This document shows, piece by piece, positions 1-7,729 of a stretch of 9,297 nt of DNA. The translations under genes and the position numbers were made by a program. Below the pieces are notes generated by a model. The model did not search any database and was not told the DNA's origin. It saw nothing but the letters and a program-made list of their open reading frames with translations. This stretch comes from Thioploca sp. Its GTDB lineage: Bacteria; Pseudomonadota; Gammaproteobacteria; Beggiatoales; Beggiatoaceae. Each line of letters begins with the position of its first letter. The first letter of the stretch is position 1. Where the stretch lies: positions 1 to 9,297 of the forward strand of contig DRQV01000166.1 of assembly GCA_011371325.1 (NCBI GenBank), written 5' to 3'.

Positions 1-2652
1 AATATCCCAAATGCTATCTTGGGCGGTTCTAGTTTTTCTGAACGAACTTTTCAAGAAGGATTTGATAAATATCCTCAAGAGAAAATTAATCCTGGTCATT
101 ATACTAATGATATTTATGTTGCTACTCCTTTAATATTTGATACTGCTAATGAAAAAGCCCAAAAATTTCAGGAACAATATAAAGAAAAATTTCCAACTAC
201 TGATGAAATAGATTGGTCAGCAGCTTATGCTTATGACACTGTCATGGTATTAGTTGAGGCAATTAAAAAAGCTAATATAGATGGTGGTATAGAAAATCTT
301 AAAGAGGATCGGGTCAAATTACGAGATGCTTTAGCAAGTTTCGATGATGTCAATCAGGCTATAGAAGGAACCACTGGTTTTAATTATTTTGATAAGAATC
401 GTGATGCTCAAAAACCGGTAGCTATTGGAGTATATAAAAATAAAAATATTGTTTCTGCTTTGACTCAATTTCGAGTAATACGCAATTTAAATGAAATTTC
501 TGATTTAAAAGCTGCTACAGATAATGAACAGGTATTGAATATTGGTGGTAAGAATATGTATAAAACCAATGTTGTTTATACCGGTATTAAAATCAATGAA
601 ATTAGTGAACTAGATTTTGATAATTTAACTGTAACATTAGATTTTCATTTATGGTTTCGTTCGCAAGGAAATTTTAAACCTCAACAGATTGAATTTTTAA
701 ATGCAGTAGATCCAAAAGATTTGGAAAAACAATTAGAAAGTCCGATCGAAGGACCTAAAATAAAAGATCAAATTACTTACAGTGTCTATAAAATTAAAGG
801 TAAGTTTAAAGCTGATTTTTTGGCGAGCAACTTTGCGTATAAACAACATATTATTGGGGTTAGTTTTCATCATAAATATTTAACTAGAAATAATTTAATT
901 TATGTTACTGATGTATTAGGTATGGGTAAAGCTAATACCGTATTGAAAAAAATACAAAATGATCAGGTGCTTAGCCCTGCTAGTGGTTGGAGTGCAGAAC
1001 AAGTTAGATTTTTTCAAGATGTTGCTAAAAAGTTTTCCTTAGGTGATCCAGAATATCTTAATGTGCAAGGTGGAACTATTGATTATTCTAGGTTTAGTGC
1101 TACTATCTTGATTAAAAAGAATGAATTTACTTTGCGTGGCAAATTGCCTTACAACTATGCTCAAAATATAGTTGTATTAAGTTTCATTTTTATTATATTA
1201 TTTAATATTACTTCAAAAAAATTTCGGAGTTTGTCAAAGCTGATTTGGTTTTTTCAAACTATTTTAGCTTTTTTAGTATTGTTATCTGGTGAAGTAATTC
1301 TAGTAAATTTTGGCAATATTGAAACTTATAAGATGGAAGTTATCATCCGAATATTTGATATTCTATGGTGGTTAACTCCAGCTTTTATGATTAATTTAGC
1401 TTCTGAAAGTTTCATTTGGACTCCATTAGAAGAAAAATCTGGTCGTTTGATTCCTAATGTTGTACGAATATTCTTAGCTTTTTTGGTTTATTTCTTCTCA
1501 TTAGTAGGTATTGTTGCTTTTGTTTATGATCAACAGTTAACCAGTATTTTAGCTACTTCTGGTGTGATTGCAATGATTATTGGTTTAGCAATTCAAATTA
1601 ATATTTCTAACATTTTTTCTGGTATTGCGATCAATATAGAACGACCTTTTCGGATTGGTGATTGGGTTAAAATTGGTAAGTTTGATGAAGGTGAAATCAT
1701 TGATATAACTTGGCGGACGACTAGAATTAAAACTAGGGCTGAGTGTATTTTGAGTATTCCTAATAGTATGGCATCAGAATCAGCAATTTTAAATTTTTGT
1801 TTTCCTGATGATGTGTATTGGTTGTGGCCAACAGTGCATGTGCATCCGATGCATCCTCCAACTAGAGTTAGAAAAATATTACTAGATGCTTTATTATCTG
1901 CGGATAAAGTGTTAAAAGAGCCTGCTCCAGTGGTATTATTTACCGGAATTAATGAATGGTCGGCTAGTTATTGGATTGCGTTTTGTGCTGATGATTATGC
2001 TGAGAAGAATTTTATTTTAGAAGATGTTTGGACTCGGGTTTGGTTCCATCTGAATCGGGCTGGCATTACTCCAGCAGTACAACGACAAGAAATTTACATG
2101 TTTAAAGGAGTTAAAGAAAGAGGTGGTAAGGAAGCTACCAGACCGATTACTTTATTGCAAGAGATTGATATATTTAAACATTTTTCAATGGAAGCGAAGA
2201 CTTTTCTTAGTGAGAGAATTCAGCGTTATCATTTTAGTCGGGGTGATGTTATCGTTAAGCAAGGCGATCAAGGTGATTCTTTGTTTATTGTGGTGGAAGG
2301 TGTGGTTGGGGTTCAAGTTCAGACTGATGATGGTAGAACTAAAGAGGTAGCTAGATTGGGGGCTGGAGATTTCTTTGGAGAGATGGCTTTGTTGACTGGT
2401 GAAAGTAGGACTGCAACTGTGATTGCATTGGTTGACACTGATGTATTTAAGTTGACGAAATCTGATATTCATCCTTTGATTGCGGAGCAACCAGAAGTGA
2501 AAAAGATGGTTAGTAGGGTTTTGACCCAAAGACAGATGTTGACTCGTTCTCAGATGCATGTGCAGCATAATGTGGAAACTGAGAGAGATGCTGTTTATAA
2601 GCGGTTTTTGAATAAGATTGAGAACTTTTTTGGGTTGAAAGATGGGGATTAG
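1..2652 (+). CDS. Ligand-sensing MscS-type channel with cyclic-nucleotide-binding domain (5' truncated)
   Basis: The frame is open to the left edge, so the true start and any signal peptide lie outside; residues are numbered here from the codon at 19. Residues 1-155 look like the C-terminal lobe of a type 1 periplasmic binding protein of the branched-chain amino-acid receptor family (YVATPLIFDTANEKA, AYDTVM, kpvaIGVYK patterns). Residues about 183-378 form a beta-rich domain resembling a Cys-loop receptor ligand-binding domain. Hydrophobic segments lie near 382-397, 408-431, 441-462, 480-503 and 508-526. The last runs into the MscS pore signature (GLAIQINISNIFSGIAI, then ERPFRIGDW at 541-549), followed by the MscS beta domain and vestibule to about 695. 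Residues 710-840 are a cyclic-nucleotide-binding domain with a complete phosphate cassette (FGEMALL, then RTATV; E788 and R797). Five membrane passes put the ligand domains in the periplasm and the nucleotide domain in the cytosol. Inferred role: a channel gated by an outside ligand and an inside nucleotide. The MscS and nucleotide-binding calls are firm; the domain at 183-378 is tentative. Confidence 0.9.
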   Translation, partial: NIPNAILGGSSFSERTFQEGFDKYPQEKINPGHYTNDIYVATPLIFDTANEKAQKFQEQYKEKFPTTDEIDWSAAYAYDTVMVLVEAIKKANIDGGIENLKEDRVKLRDALASFDDVNQAIEGTTGFNYFDKNRDAQKPVAIGVYKNKNIVSALTQFRVIRNLNEISDLKAATDNEQVLNIGGKNMYKTNVVYTGIKINEISELDFDNLTVTLDFHLWFRSQGNFKPQQIEFLNAVDPKDLEKQLESPIEGPKIKDQITYSVYKIKGKFKADFLASNFAYKQHIIGVSFHHKYLTRNNLIYVTDVLGMGKANTVLKKIQNDQVLSPASGWSAEQVRFFQDVAKKFSLGDPEYLNVQGGTIDYSRFSATILIKKNEFTLRGKLPYNYAQNIVVLSFIFIILFNITSKKFRSLSKLIWFFQTILAFLVLLSGEVILVNFGNIETYKMEVIIRIFDILWWLTPAFMINLASESFIWTPLEEKSGRLIPNVVRIFLAFLVYFFSLVGIVAFVYDQQLTSILATSGVIAMIIGLAIQINISNIFSGIAINIERPFRIGDWVKIGKFDEGEIIDITWRTTRIKTRAECILSIPNSMASESAILNFCFPDDVYWLWPTVHVHPMHPPTRVRKILLDALLSADKVLKEPAPVVLFTGINEWSASYWIAFCADDYAEKNFILEDVWTRVWFHLNRAGITPAVQRQEIYMFKGVKERGGKEATRPITLLQEIDIFKHFSMEAKTFLSERIQRYHFSRGDVIVKQGDQGDSLFIVVEGVVGVQVQTDDGRTKEVARLGAGDFFGEMALLTGESRTATVIALVDTDVFKLTKSDIHPLIAEQPEVKKMVSRVLTQRQMLTRSQMHVQHNVETERDAVYKRFLNKIENFFGLKDGD

Positions 2653-2714
2653 GTTGTGATAAATAAATTATATCATTAGTTAATTTCTAAAACAATCAAC
2701 AATATTAGGAGAAA

Positions 2715-2783
2715 ATGGCTAAAATTTTTCTTTGTACACATAATAGCGGTGGAGTTGGTAAAACCACTTTTTTAATCCATTAA
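2715..2783 (+). pseudogene. ParA/MinD-type ATPase stub (N-terminal 22 codons only)
   Basis: A good ribosome-binding sequence (AGGAG at 2707-2711) precedes an ATG opening a 22-codon frame that reads MAKIFLCTHNSGGVGKTTF and stops soon after. It matches the first strand and deviant Walker A loop of ParA/MinD/Soj ATPases, normally KGGVGKTT. Here the signature lysine that begins the loop is replaced by serine. I see no continuation of the ATPase in any frame before the next gene starts at 2810. I read it as the 5' remnant of a gene lost by deletion or replacement. A functional short leader frame is a less likely alternative. Confidence 0.55.
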
Positions 2784-2809
2784 ATCTTGTTCAAGATAAC
2801 ATATTTTAA

Positions 2810-3505
2810 ATGAACACAACCTTAATAATTAAAGAAGTAATTAAAATTATTCTCAAATATGCAAATCCTGAGAGAATCTATCTATATGGTTCTATGGCTA
2901 ATGGAGAAGCTGATTCAACCAGTGATATTGATATAGCCTATGATGATAAAAATTTTAAAGATAATTACCTTATAAAAGAACAAGCTGACGACCTAAAAAC
3001 TTTATTAAAAATAGATATAAAAAATATAGCTTTTACTGAAGATAGATTTAAAAATCGAGTTAAATCAACTGGAAAAGTACTATATAGTGCTACTAAAGCC
3101 TTGAGAGCTGAAGATGGTCTGTATAATTTTACCAATGCACTAGATAAATTTATCAATATCGTAGATAGAAAATCAGATTTTGACCAACAAGGATTTGCTG
3201 ACGTATATTTAGATATTGTCGTTAAACGCTTTGAATTTACTTATGAAATGGCTTGGAAAGCTTTAAAAAGAAATTTAAGTTTTTTAGGTATTGAAGCTAA
3301 AAATCCGAGAATGGTTTTTAAAGAAGCTTATCTGCAAAATTTAATTGAAGATGAAGCAATTTGGTTAAATATGATTGACCAAAGAAACATTAGCTCACAT
3401 ATTTACGACGAGTTTGAAATAAAAAATATTCTTACCAAAATAGAAAATTATAAACGAGCATTTATCAAATTACATGAAAATATAACTAAATCAATAAAGT
3501 TATGA
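2810..3505 (+). CDS. Fused MNT nucleotidyltransferase / HI0074-type HEPN protein (type VII toxin-antitoxin-like)
   Basis: The protein has 231 residues. Residues 1-95 are a minimal nucleotidyltransferase: strand IYLYGS, then the GSx10DxD signature (G27, S28, D39, D41) and a likely third metal ligand, D69. Residues about 105-228 match the all-helical HI0074 'nucleotidyltransferase substrate-binding' family (FEFTYEMAWKALK, WLNMIDQRNISSHIYDE). They contain an exact RX4HXY motif at R192-H197-Y199. In H. influenzae HI0073/HI0074 these are two adjacent genes; here they are one chain. In the related HepT/MntA type VII toxin-antitoxin pair, the HEPN toxin uses the R and H for RNA cleavage, and MntA silences it by adding AMP to the Tyr. 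By inference this protein could modify itself, or copies of itself. No Shine-Dalgarno sequence precedes the ATG, and an in-frame TAA sits just upstream. The gene looks more AT-rich than its neighbours, which fits acquisition by transfer. The family calls are firm; the toxin-antitoxin function is inferred. Confidence 0.88.
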   Translation: MNTTLIIKEVIKIILKYANPERIYLYGSMANGEADSTSDIDIAYDDKNFKDNYLIKEQADDLKTLLKIDIKNIAFTEDRFKNRVKSTGKVLYSATKALRAEDGLYNFTNALDKFINIVDRKSDFDQQGFADVYLDIVVKRFEFTYEMAWKALKRNLSFLGIEAKNPRMVFKEAYLQNLIEDEAIWLNMIDQRNISSHIYDEFEIKNILTKIENYKRAFIKLHENITKSIKL

Positions 3506-3517
3506 TAAAATTTATTC

Positions 3518-3523
3518 TATAAT
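3518..3523 (+). promoter_or_regulatory. Possible -10 element for hldE-hldD
   Basis: A perfect TATAAT lies 54 bases before the hldE start, just after the MNT-HEPN stop codon. No recognisable -35 box lies 16-18 bases upstream, and there is no TG extension. In DNA this AT-rich the hexamer could be chance. It is listed because its position between the two genes is right for an independent hldE-hldD promoter. Confidence 0.3.
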
Positions 3524-3577
3524 TCCAATAACTCATAGTTTTTAAAATTAACGTAAAACTTCTCTTAATTCTAGCGT

Positions 3578-4993
3578 ATGAATCTCAATATTCCAAAATT
3601 CCATTCAGCTCATGTCCTAATAATTGGTGACATCATGCTAGACCGATACTTACATGGTGTTACCTCACGTATTTCCCCAGAAGCCCCAGTACCAATAGTT
3701 CATGTCAAACACCAGCATGAATATCCGGGTGGAGCTGGAAACGTTGCTTTTAACATACGAGCATTAGGTGGACAAGTAACTGTTATCGGTGTGATTGGCC
3801 AAGATGATGCGGCAAATACCATAACCACTCAATTGACCAAAAAAGGCATACATTGTGCATTTGTTCAATTAATTAATGTATCAACAGTCACTAAATTAAG
3901 AGTTATGAGTCGCCATCAGCAATTAATACGCTTAGACTTTGAAGATGGATTTATCGATTTAGATAGTCAAATGATAACCCAACAAATGCAATCTCAGTTA
4001 CAAGGTATTGATGTTGTTGTTTTATCTGATTATGGCAAAGGTACTTTAGTTGATCCCCAAAATTTAATTCATATCGCACGTGCAGCTAACAAACCTGTTT
4101 TTGTTGATCCCAAAGGCTATGATTTCAATAAATATCAACAAGCGACTGCTATAACCCCCAATTTATCAGAATTTGAAGCTGTAGTTGGTTCTTGTATTGA
4201 CCTTGTCCATCTAGTTGAAAAAGGACAAAATTTACGTGATCAATTAAATTTAGAAGCCTTGTTAATTACTCGTAGTCAAGACGGCATGACTTTAATCAGA
4301 GCTGAACATCCTCCGTTACATCTACCTGCCCATTCCCATGAAGTTTTTGACGTAACTGGTGCTGGTGATACTGTAATCAGTGTTTTAGCTACTGCTATAG
4401 CATCTGGCCATGATTGGGAAAGTGCTACTGCATTAGCCAATTTAGCTGCTGGATTAGTAGTTTCTAAACTTGGTACAACTACAATTTCCGTTTCTGATCT
4501 TGAACATGCTCTGCATACAGATATGAAAGTTCATAATATAGATTCTTTACAATTTGCGGTTAAAGCTGCCCAAAATGATGGGGAAACTATTGTGATGACA
4601 AATGGCTGTTTTGATATTCTGCATGCTGGTCATGTTCAATTTTTAACTCAGGCTAAACTGCTTGGTGATCGGCTTATTGTTGCGATAAATGATGATGATT
4701 CAGTGCGTCGCTTGAAAGGTGATAATCGCCCCATAAATTCATTAGAACAGAGGATAATAGTATTAAATGCTTTAGAATCTGTAGATTGGGTAATTGCTTT
4801 TGGTGAAGATACCCCTAAAGATTTGATTTGTAATATTTTACCTGACATTCTAGTGAAAGGCTGTGATTATCAAATATCGCAAATAGCTGGTAGTGATTGT
4901 GTATTAAAGCATGGTGGACAAGTATTAACTTTAGAATTTTTAGCAGGTTGTTCGACTAGCAATATTATTAAAACTTTACGGGAAGAATTATGA
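3578..4993 (+). CDS. hldE: Bifunctional heptose 7-phosphate kinase / heptose 1-phosphate adenylyltransferase
   Basis: HldE carries out two steps of ADP-heptose synthesis in the cytosol: phosphorylation of D-glycero-beta-D-manno-heptose 7-phosphate at C1, then adenylylation to ADP-heptose. Residues 1-315 are a PfkB/ribokinase-type domain. It has the N-terminal IIGDIMLDRY strand, GGAGN at 51-55 for sugar binding, and DVTGAGDT at 258-265, with D264 as the expected catalytic base. Residues 335-471 are a cytidylyltransferase-like domain with TNGCFDILHAGH at 341-352 (the HxGH site), LKGDNRPIN and the C-terminal GCSTSNII motif. The length of 471 is close to the E. coli enzyme (about 477). The start fits the usual N-terminus of the family, although no Shine-Dalgarno sequence precedes it. 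The stop overlaps the hldD start by four bases (ATGA), so the two genes are co-transcribed and probably translationally coupled. All key motifs of both domains are present, so both activities are expected. Confidence 0.97.
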   Translation: MNLNIPKFHSAHVLIIGDIMLDRYLHGVTSRISPEAPVPIVHVKHQHEYPGGAGNVAFNIRALGGQVTVIGVIGQDDAANTITTQLTKKGIHCAFVQLINVSTVTKLRVMSRHQQLIRLDFEDGFIDLDSQMITQQMQSQLQGIDVVVLSDYGKGTLVDPQNLIHIARAANKPVFVDPKGYDFNKYQQATAITPNLSEFEAVVGSCIDLVHLVEKGQNLRDQLNLEALLITRSQDGMTLIRAEHPPLHLPAHSHEVFDVTGAGDTVISVLATAIASGHDWESATALANLAAGLVVSKLGTTTISVSDLEHALHTDMKVHNIDSLQFAVKAAQNDGETIVMTNGCFDILHAGHVQFLTQAKLLGDRLIVAINDDDSVRRLKGDNRPINSLEQRIIVLNALESVDWVIAFGEDTPKDLICNILPDILVKGCDYQISQIAGSDCVLKHGGQVLTLEFLAGCSTSNIIKTLREEL

Positions 4994-5955
4994 TTATTGT
5001 CACTGGTGGTGCCGGATTTATCGGTAGTAATATTGTTAAAGCACTTAATAAACGTGGCTATACGAAAATTTTGGTGGTGGACAATCTTACTAATGGTGAA
5101 AAATTCAAAAATTTAACGGATTGTGAAATTTTTGATTATCAAGATAAAGATTCTTTTTTAAAACGATTGATTGCTAAAGAATATTTTTCCCCATATATAG
5201 ATGCAATATTTCATCAAGGTGCTTGTTCTAATACCACTGAATGGGATGGGCATTACATGATGGCAAATAACTATGAATATTCTAAAACTATACTACATTA
5301 CTGTTTATCTAAACATATTCCATTATTTTACGCTTCTAGTGCATCAGTTTATGGTGGAGGCAAAATATTTAGAGAATCTCGTAATCTGGAAAATCCTTTA
5401 AATATATATGGCTATTCTAAATTTTTATTTGACCAATATGTTCGGCAAATTTTATCTACAGCTACTTCTCAGGTAATTGGTTTACGATATTTTAATGTTT
5501 ATGGCCCAAGAGAACAACATAAAGGTAGTATGGCCAGCGTTGCTTATCACTTACACCAACAGTTACTAGCTGGAAATGAAGAAATCCAATTATTTGAAGG
5601 TTGTGATGGTTATGCTGACGGCGAACAACGCCGAGATTTTATCTATGTAGATGATGTAGTTAATGTTAATTTATGGTTTATGGATCATCCAGATAAATCT
5701 GGAATTTTTAATGTTGGCACTGGTCGTAGTCAACCATTTAATGATATTGCTAAAGCTGTTATTAAATGGCATAAAAAAGGTAGGATTAAATATATTCCTT
5801 TTCCGGAACATTTAAAAGGCCGTTATCAAAGTTTTACTCAGGCTGATATTTCTAACCTGCTGGATATTGGTTATAATCGTTCTTTCCGAATAGTTGAAGA
5901 AGGGGTAAAAGATTATTTGGATTGGTTGAATGATAAAGCTAATGGTAAACTTTGA
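4990..5955 (+). CDS. hldD: ADP-L-glycero-D-manno-heptose 6-epimerase
   Basis: HldD converts ADP-D-glycero-beta-D-manno-heptose to the L-glycero form, the last step before heptose is placed in the LPS inner core. It is an extended short-chain dehydrogenase with an N-terminal NADP-binding loop GGAGFIGSN at 6-14. The active-site residues fall at the E. coli positions: S116, Y140 and K144 of the YxxxK motif, and K178 in the HKGSMAS segment. RRDFIYVDDV at 214-223 and the FNVGTG segment are also typical. The length is 321, slightly longer than E. coli (310) owing to a short C-terminal extension. The start codon overlaps the hldE stop and is preceded by a weak GGAAG at 4981-4985 inside hldE, which suits translational coupling. 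The next gene, ilvA, converges on it. Confidence 0.97.
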   Translation: MIIVTGGAGFIGSNIVKALNKRGYTKILVVDNLTNGEKFKNLTDCEIFDYQDKDSFLKRLIAKEYFSPYIDAIFHQGACSNTTEWDGHYMMANNYEYSKTILHYCLSKHIPLFYASSASVYGGGKIFRESRNLENPLNIYGYSKFLFDQYVRQILSTATSQVIGLRYFNVYGPREQHKGSMASVAYHLHQQLLAGNEEIQLFEGCDGYADGEQRRDFIYVDDVVNVNLWFMDHPDKSGIFNVGTGRSQPFNDIAKAVIKWHKKGRIKYIPFPEHLKGRYQSFTQADISNLLDIGYNRSFRIVEEGVKDYLDWLNDKANGKL

Positions 5956-6030
5956 TTATATAGATTATAAAAAATTCTTTAAATTATTTTATATAATATT
6001 CTCAAACTTTGAATATTATTTAAGGAAATA

Positions 6031-6077
6031 GGGTAACCACAAGGGATTACCCGAATCATCATGTAAGGGCAGTTTTT
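6031..6077. repeat. Small hairpin repeat, possible relic of a dispersed element
   Basis: GGGTAA (6031-6036) and TTACCC (6047-6052) form a perfect six-base inverted repeat. An inner CC/GG pairing with a bulged A extends it. The stretch just to the right (cgaatcatcatgtaagggcag, up to the T run at 6072-6077) looks like one arm of a second hairpin whose other arm is degraded. From memory, G-rich hairpins of the form gggYaaccacaaggg...ccc followed by tgtaggggc are dispersed in many genomes; I cannot check that here. It lies between the 3' ends of hldD and ilvA and could also help end transcription, but no T run follows the hairpin directly. The rest of 5956-6140 is plain AT-rich DNA with no gene that I can see. 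Confidence 0.5.
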
Positions 6078-6140
6078 TAACTTGCATTGATATAATTTGG
6101 GAACATATAGCTCTGTTTCAAATTTATTAAGGTGAAATAT

Positions 6141-7655
6141 TTAATTTAAAAATAGTTGATAGGCTAAATTATTATTTTCATACCAATATTGGTAGCCGAG
6201 ACTATCTAAAAAATTTTGAAAATCATTTAATTGCTCATCTGGAACTTGAATACCAACCAATACTCGTCCATAAGCAGAACCATGATTTCGATAATGAAAT
6301 AAGCTAATATTCCATCGTTCACCTATATTGGTTAAAAAATGTGATAATGCTCCTGGTCGTTCTGGGAATTCAAAGCGATACAAACGTTCATCAGCTAATA
6401 ATGGTGCGTGACCACCAACTAAATGCCTAACATGAGTTTTTGCCATTTCATTGTCAGTCATATCAACTACAGAATAATTTTTATCCCGTAATTTTGCAAC
6501 TAATTTATCTTTCTCAATAAACCCTTTGAATAAACGTAATCCAACAAAAACATGAGCTTCTTTACTATTATCATAGCGATAATTAAATTCAGTAATAAAA
6601 TGTTGACCAATTGCATGGCAAAATCGTCGAAAGCTACCAGGTTGTTCAGGGATAGCTACAGCTATCAATGCTTCACGTTGTTCGCCAATTTCAGCTCTCT
6701 CTACTACATATCCCAAACGTTCAAGATTCATATTGGCACCGCTGGTAATAGTAACTAAATTGCAACCACTACATTTTTCTCTGGCAATATACTGCTTTAA
6801 ACCTGCTAATCCTAATGCTCCAGCTGGTTCAGTAATAGTACGAGTTTCATCAAAAATATCTCTAATTGCTGCACAAATTTCATCAGTATTAACCAATAAT
6901 ACTTCATCAACATGTACACGTGCTATTTCAAATGGTAATTTACCTATTTGTCGCACTGCCACCCCATCAGCAAAAATACCTACTTGGTCTAAAATAACTC
7001 TTTCACCAGCCTGCATTGCAGAATATAAACATGCAGCATCTTCTGGTTCTACTCCGATAATTTTAACTTCTGGACGCAAGTATTTAACATAAGCTGCGAT
7101 ACCAGCAATTAATCCACCACCACCAACTGGGACAAAAATAGAACCTATTTCTCCTGTGTGTTGCTGAAGTATTTCCATACCAATAGTGCCTTGACCAGCA
7201 ATTACTTCCACATCATCATAAGGATGTATATAATTAAGTCCTCTTTGTTCGACCAATTGTTGGGCATATTTACTAGCATCATCATAAGTTGTACCATGTA
7301 ATATAACTTCAGCTTGTCGATGTTGAACTGCTAATATTTTGATTTCTGGGGTAGTTTTAGGCATTACAATAGTCGCTGGAATACCTAATTTCATAGCCGC
7401 AAGTGCCACTCCTTGAGCATGATTACCAGCCGATGCCGCTATTACTCCTTTAACTAATATTTCTTTAGGTAAACTAGAAATTTTGTTATAAGCACCACGT
7501 AATTTAAAGGAAAATACTGGTTGCATATCTTCACGTTTAATCCAAATATTATTATCAAAACGTTCAGATAAATTAGAAGCATAATCAAGTCGAGTTTTTT
7601 TAGCAACATCATATACCCGAGCTTGAAGAATTTTTTTTATGTAGGTACTTTCCAT
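6141..7655 (-). CDS. ilvA: Threonine ammonia-lyase (threonine deaminase), biosynthetic
   Basis: IlvA converts L-threonine to 2-oxobutanoate and ammonia, the committed step of isoleucine synthesis, using pyridoxal phosphate. Residues 1-320 are the fold-type II catalytic domain. The PLP lysine is K51 in FSFKLRGAYN, the phosphate-binding glycine loop is GGGG at 178-181, and ASAGNHAQG at 74-82 and ITSGANMN at 303-310 are family-typical. Residues about 327-400 and 424-495 are two ACT-like regulatory domains (AIPEQPGSFRRF, FEFPERPGALSHF). The length of 504 and the paired regulatory domains mark the long, biosynthetic form, in which isoleucine inhibits and valine relieves inhibition in E. coli, rather than the short catabolic TdcB. 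No other ilv gene is in the window, so it appears to stand alone. No leader peptide, attenuator or clear Shine-Dalgarno sequence is visible upstream of the ATG. Confidence 0.97.
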   Translation of the reverse strand: MESTYIKKILQARVYDVAKKTRLDYASNLSERFDNNIWIKREDMQPVFSFKLRGAYNKISSLPKEILVKGVIAASAGNHAQGVALAAMKLGIPATIVMPKTTPEIKILAVQHRQAEVILHGTTYDDASKYAQQLVEQRGLNYIHPYDDVEVIAGQGTIGMEILQQHTGEIGSIFVPVGGGGLIAGIAAYVKYLRPEVKIIGVEPEDAACLYSAMQAGERVILDQVGIFADGVAVRQIGKLPFEIARVHVDEVLLVNTDEICAAIRDIFDETRTITEPAGALGLAGLKQYIAREKCSGCNLVTITSGANMNLERLGYVVERAEIGEQREALIAVAIPEQPGSFRRFCHAIGQHFITEFNYRYDNSKEAHVFVGLRLFKGFIEKDKLVAKLRDKNYSVVDMTDNEMAKTHVRHLVGGHAPLLADERLYRFEFPERPGALSHFLTNIGERWNISLFHYRNHGSAYGRVLVGIQVPDEQLNDFQNFLDSLGYQYWYENNNLAYQLFLN

Positions 7656-7729
7656 ATTTATTTTTAGTTGGATTGAGTCTTGGTTCTAATACATATTACT
7701 TGTTAACATATCATCCGCTAATTTGGAAT

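Noticed and set aside
2185..2568. 127-codon open frame on the minus strand inside the cyclic-nucleotide-binding region
   Set aside because: It lies opposite a strongly supported domain; its composition (His, Ser, Asn, Thr rich) is that of an antisense shadow, and it has no recognisable family.
2656..2676. Short stem TGATA/TATCA after the channel gene as a terminator
   Set aside because: Only five base pairs with an AT-rich loop and no following T run.
3077..3140. The MNT-HEPN fusion as an artefact of a missed stop codon between two genes
   Set aside because: The linker reads smoothly from the usual MNT end (GKVLYS) through about 15 residues into the HI0074-type domain without a second start signal, so a true fusion is the simpler reading, although a sequencing error cannot be excluded.
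5955..6017. AT-only inverted repeats (5955-5962 with 5990-5997; 5995-6000 with 6012-6017) as terminators for hldD
   Set aside because: The stems contain no stable G-C core or are interrupted, and no T run follows; such pairs are expected by chance in this AT-rich DNA.
6733..7092. 119-codon open frame on the plus strand inside ilvA
   Set aside because: It is antisense to the conserved catalytic domain of ilvA, resembles no family and has no ribosome-binding site.
7656..7720. Promoter for ilvA on the minus strand
   Set aside because: Hexamers resembling -35 (TTAACA) and -10 (TATTAG) occur but only 9 bases apart, so no acceptable pair was found.
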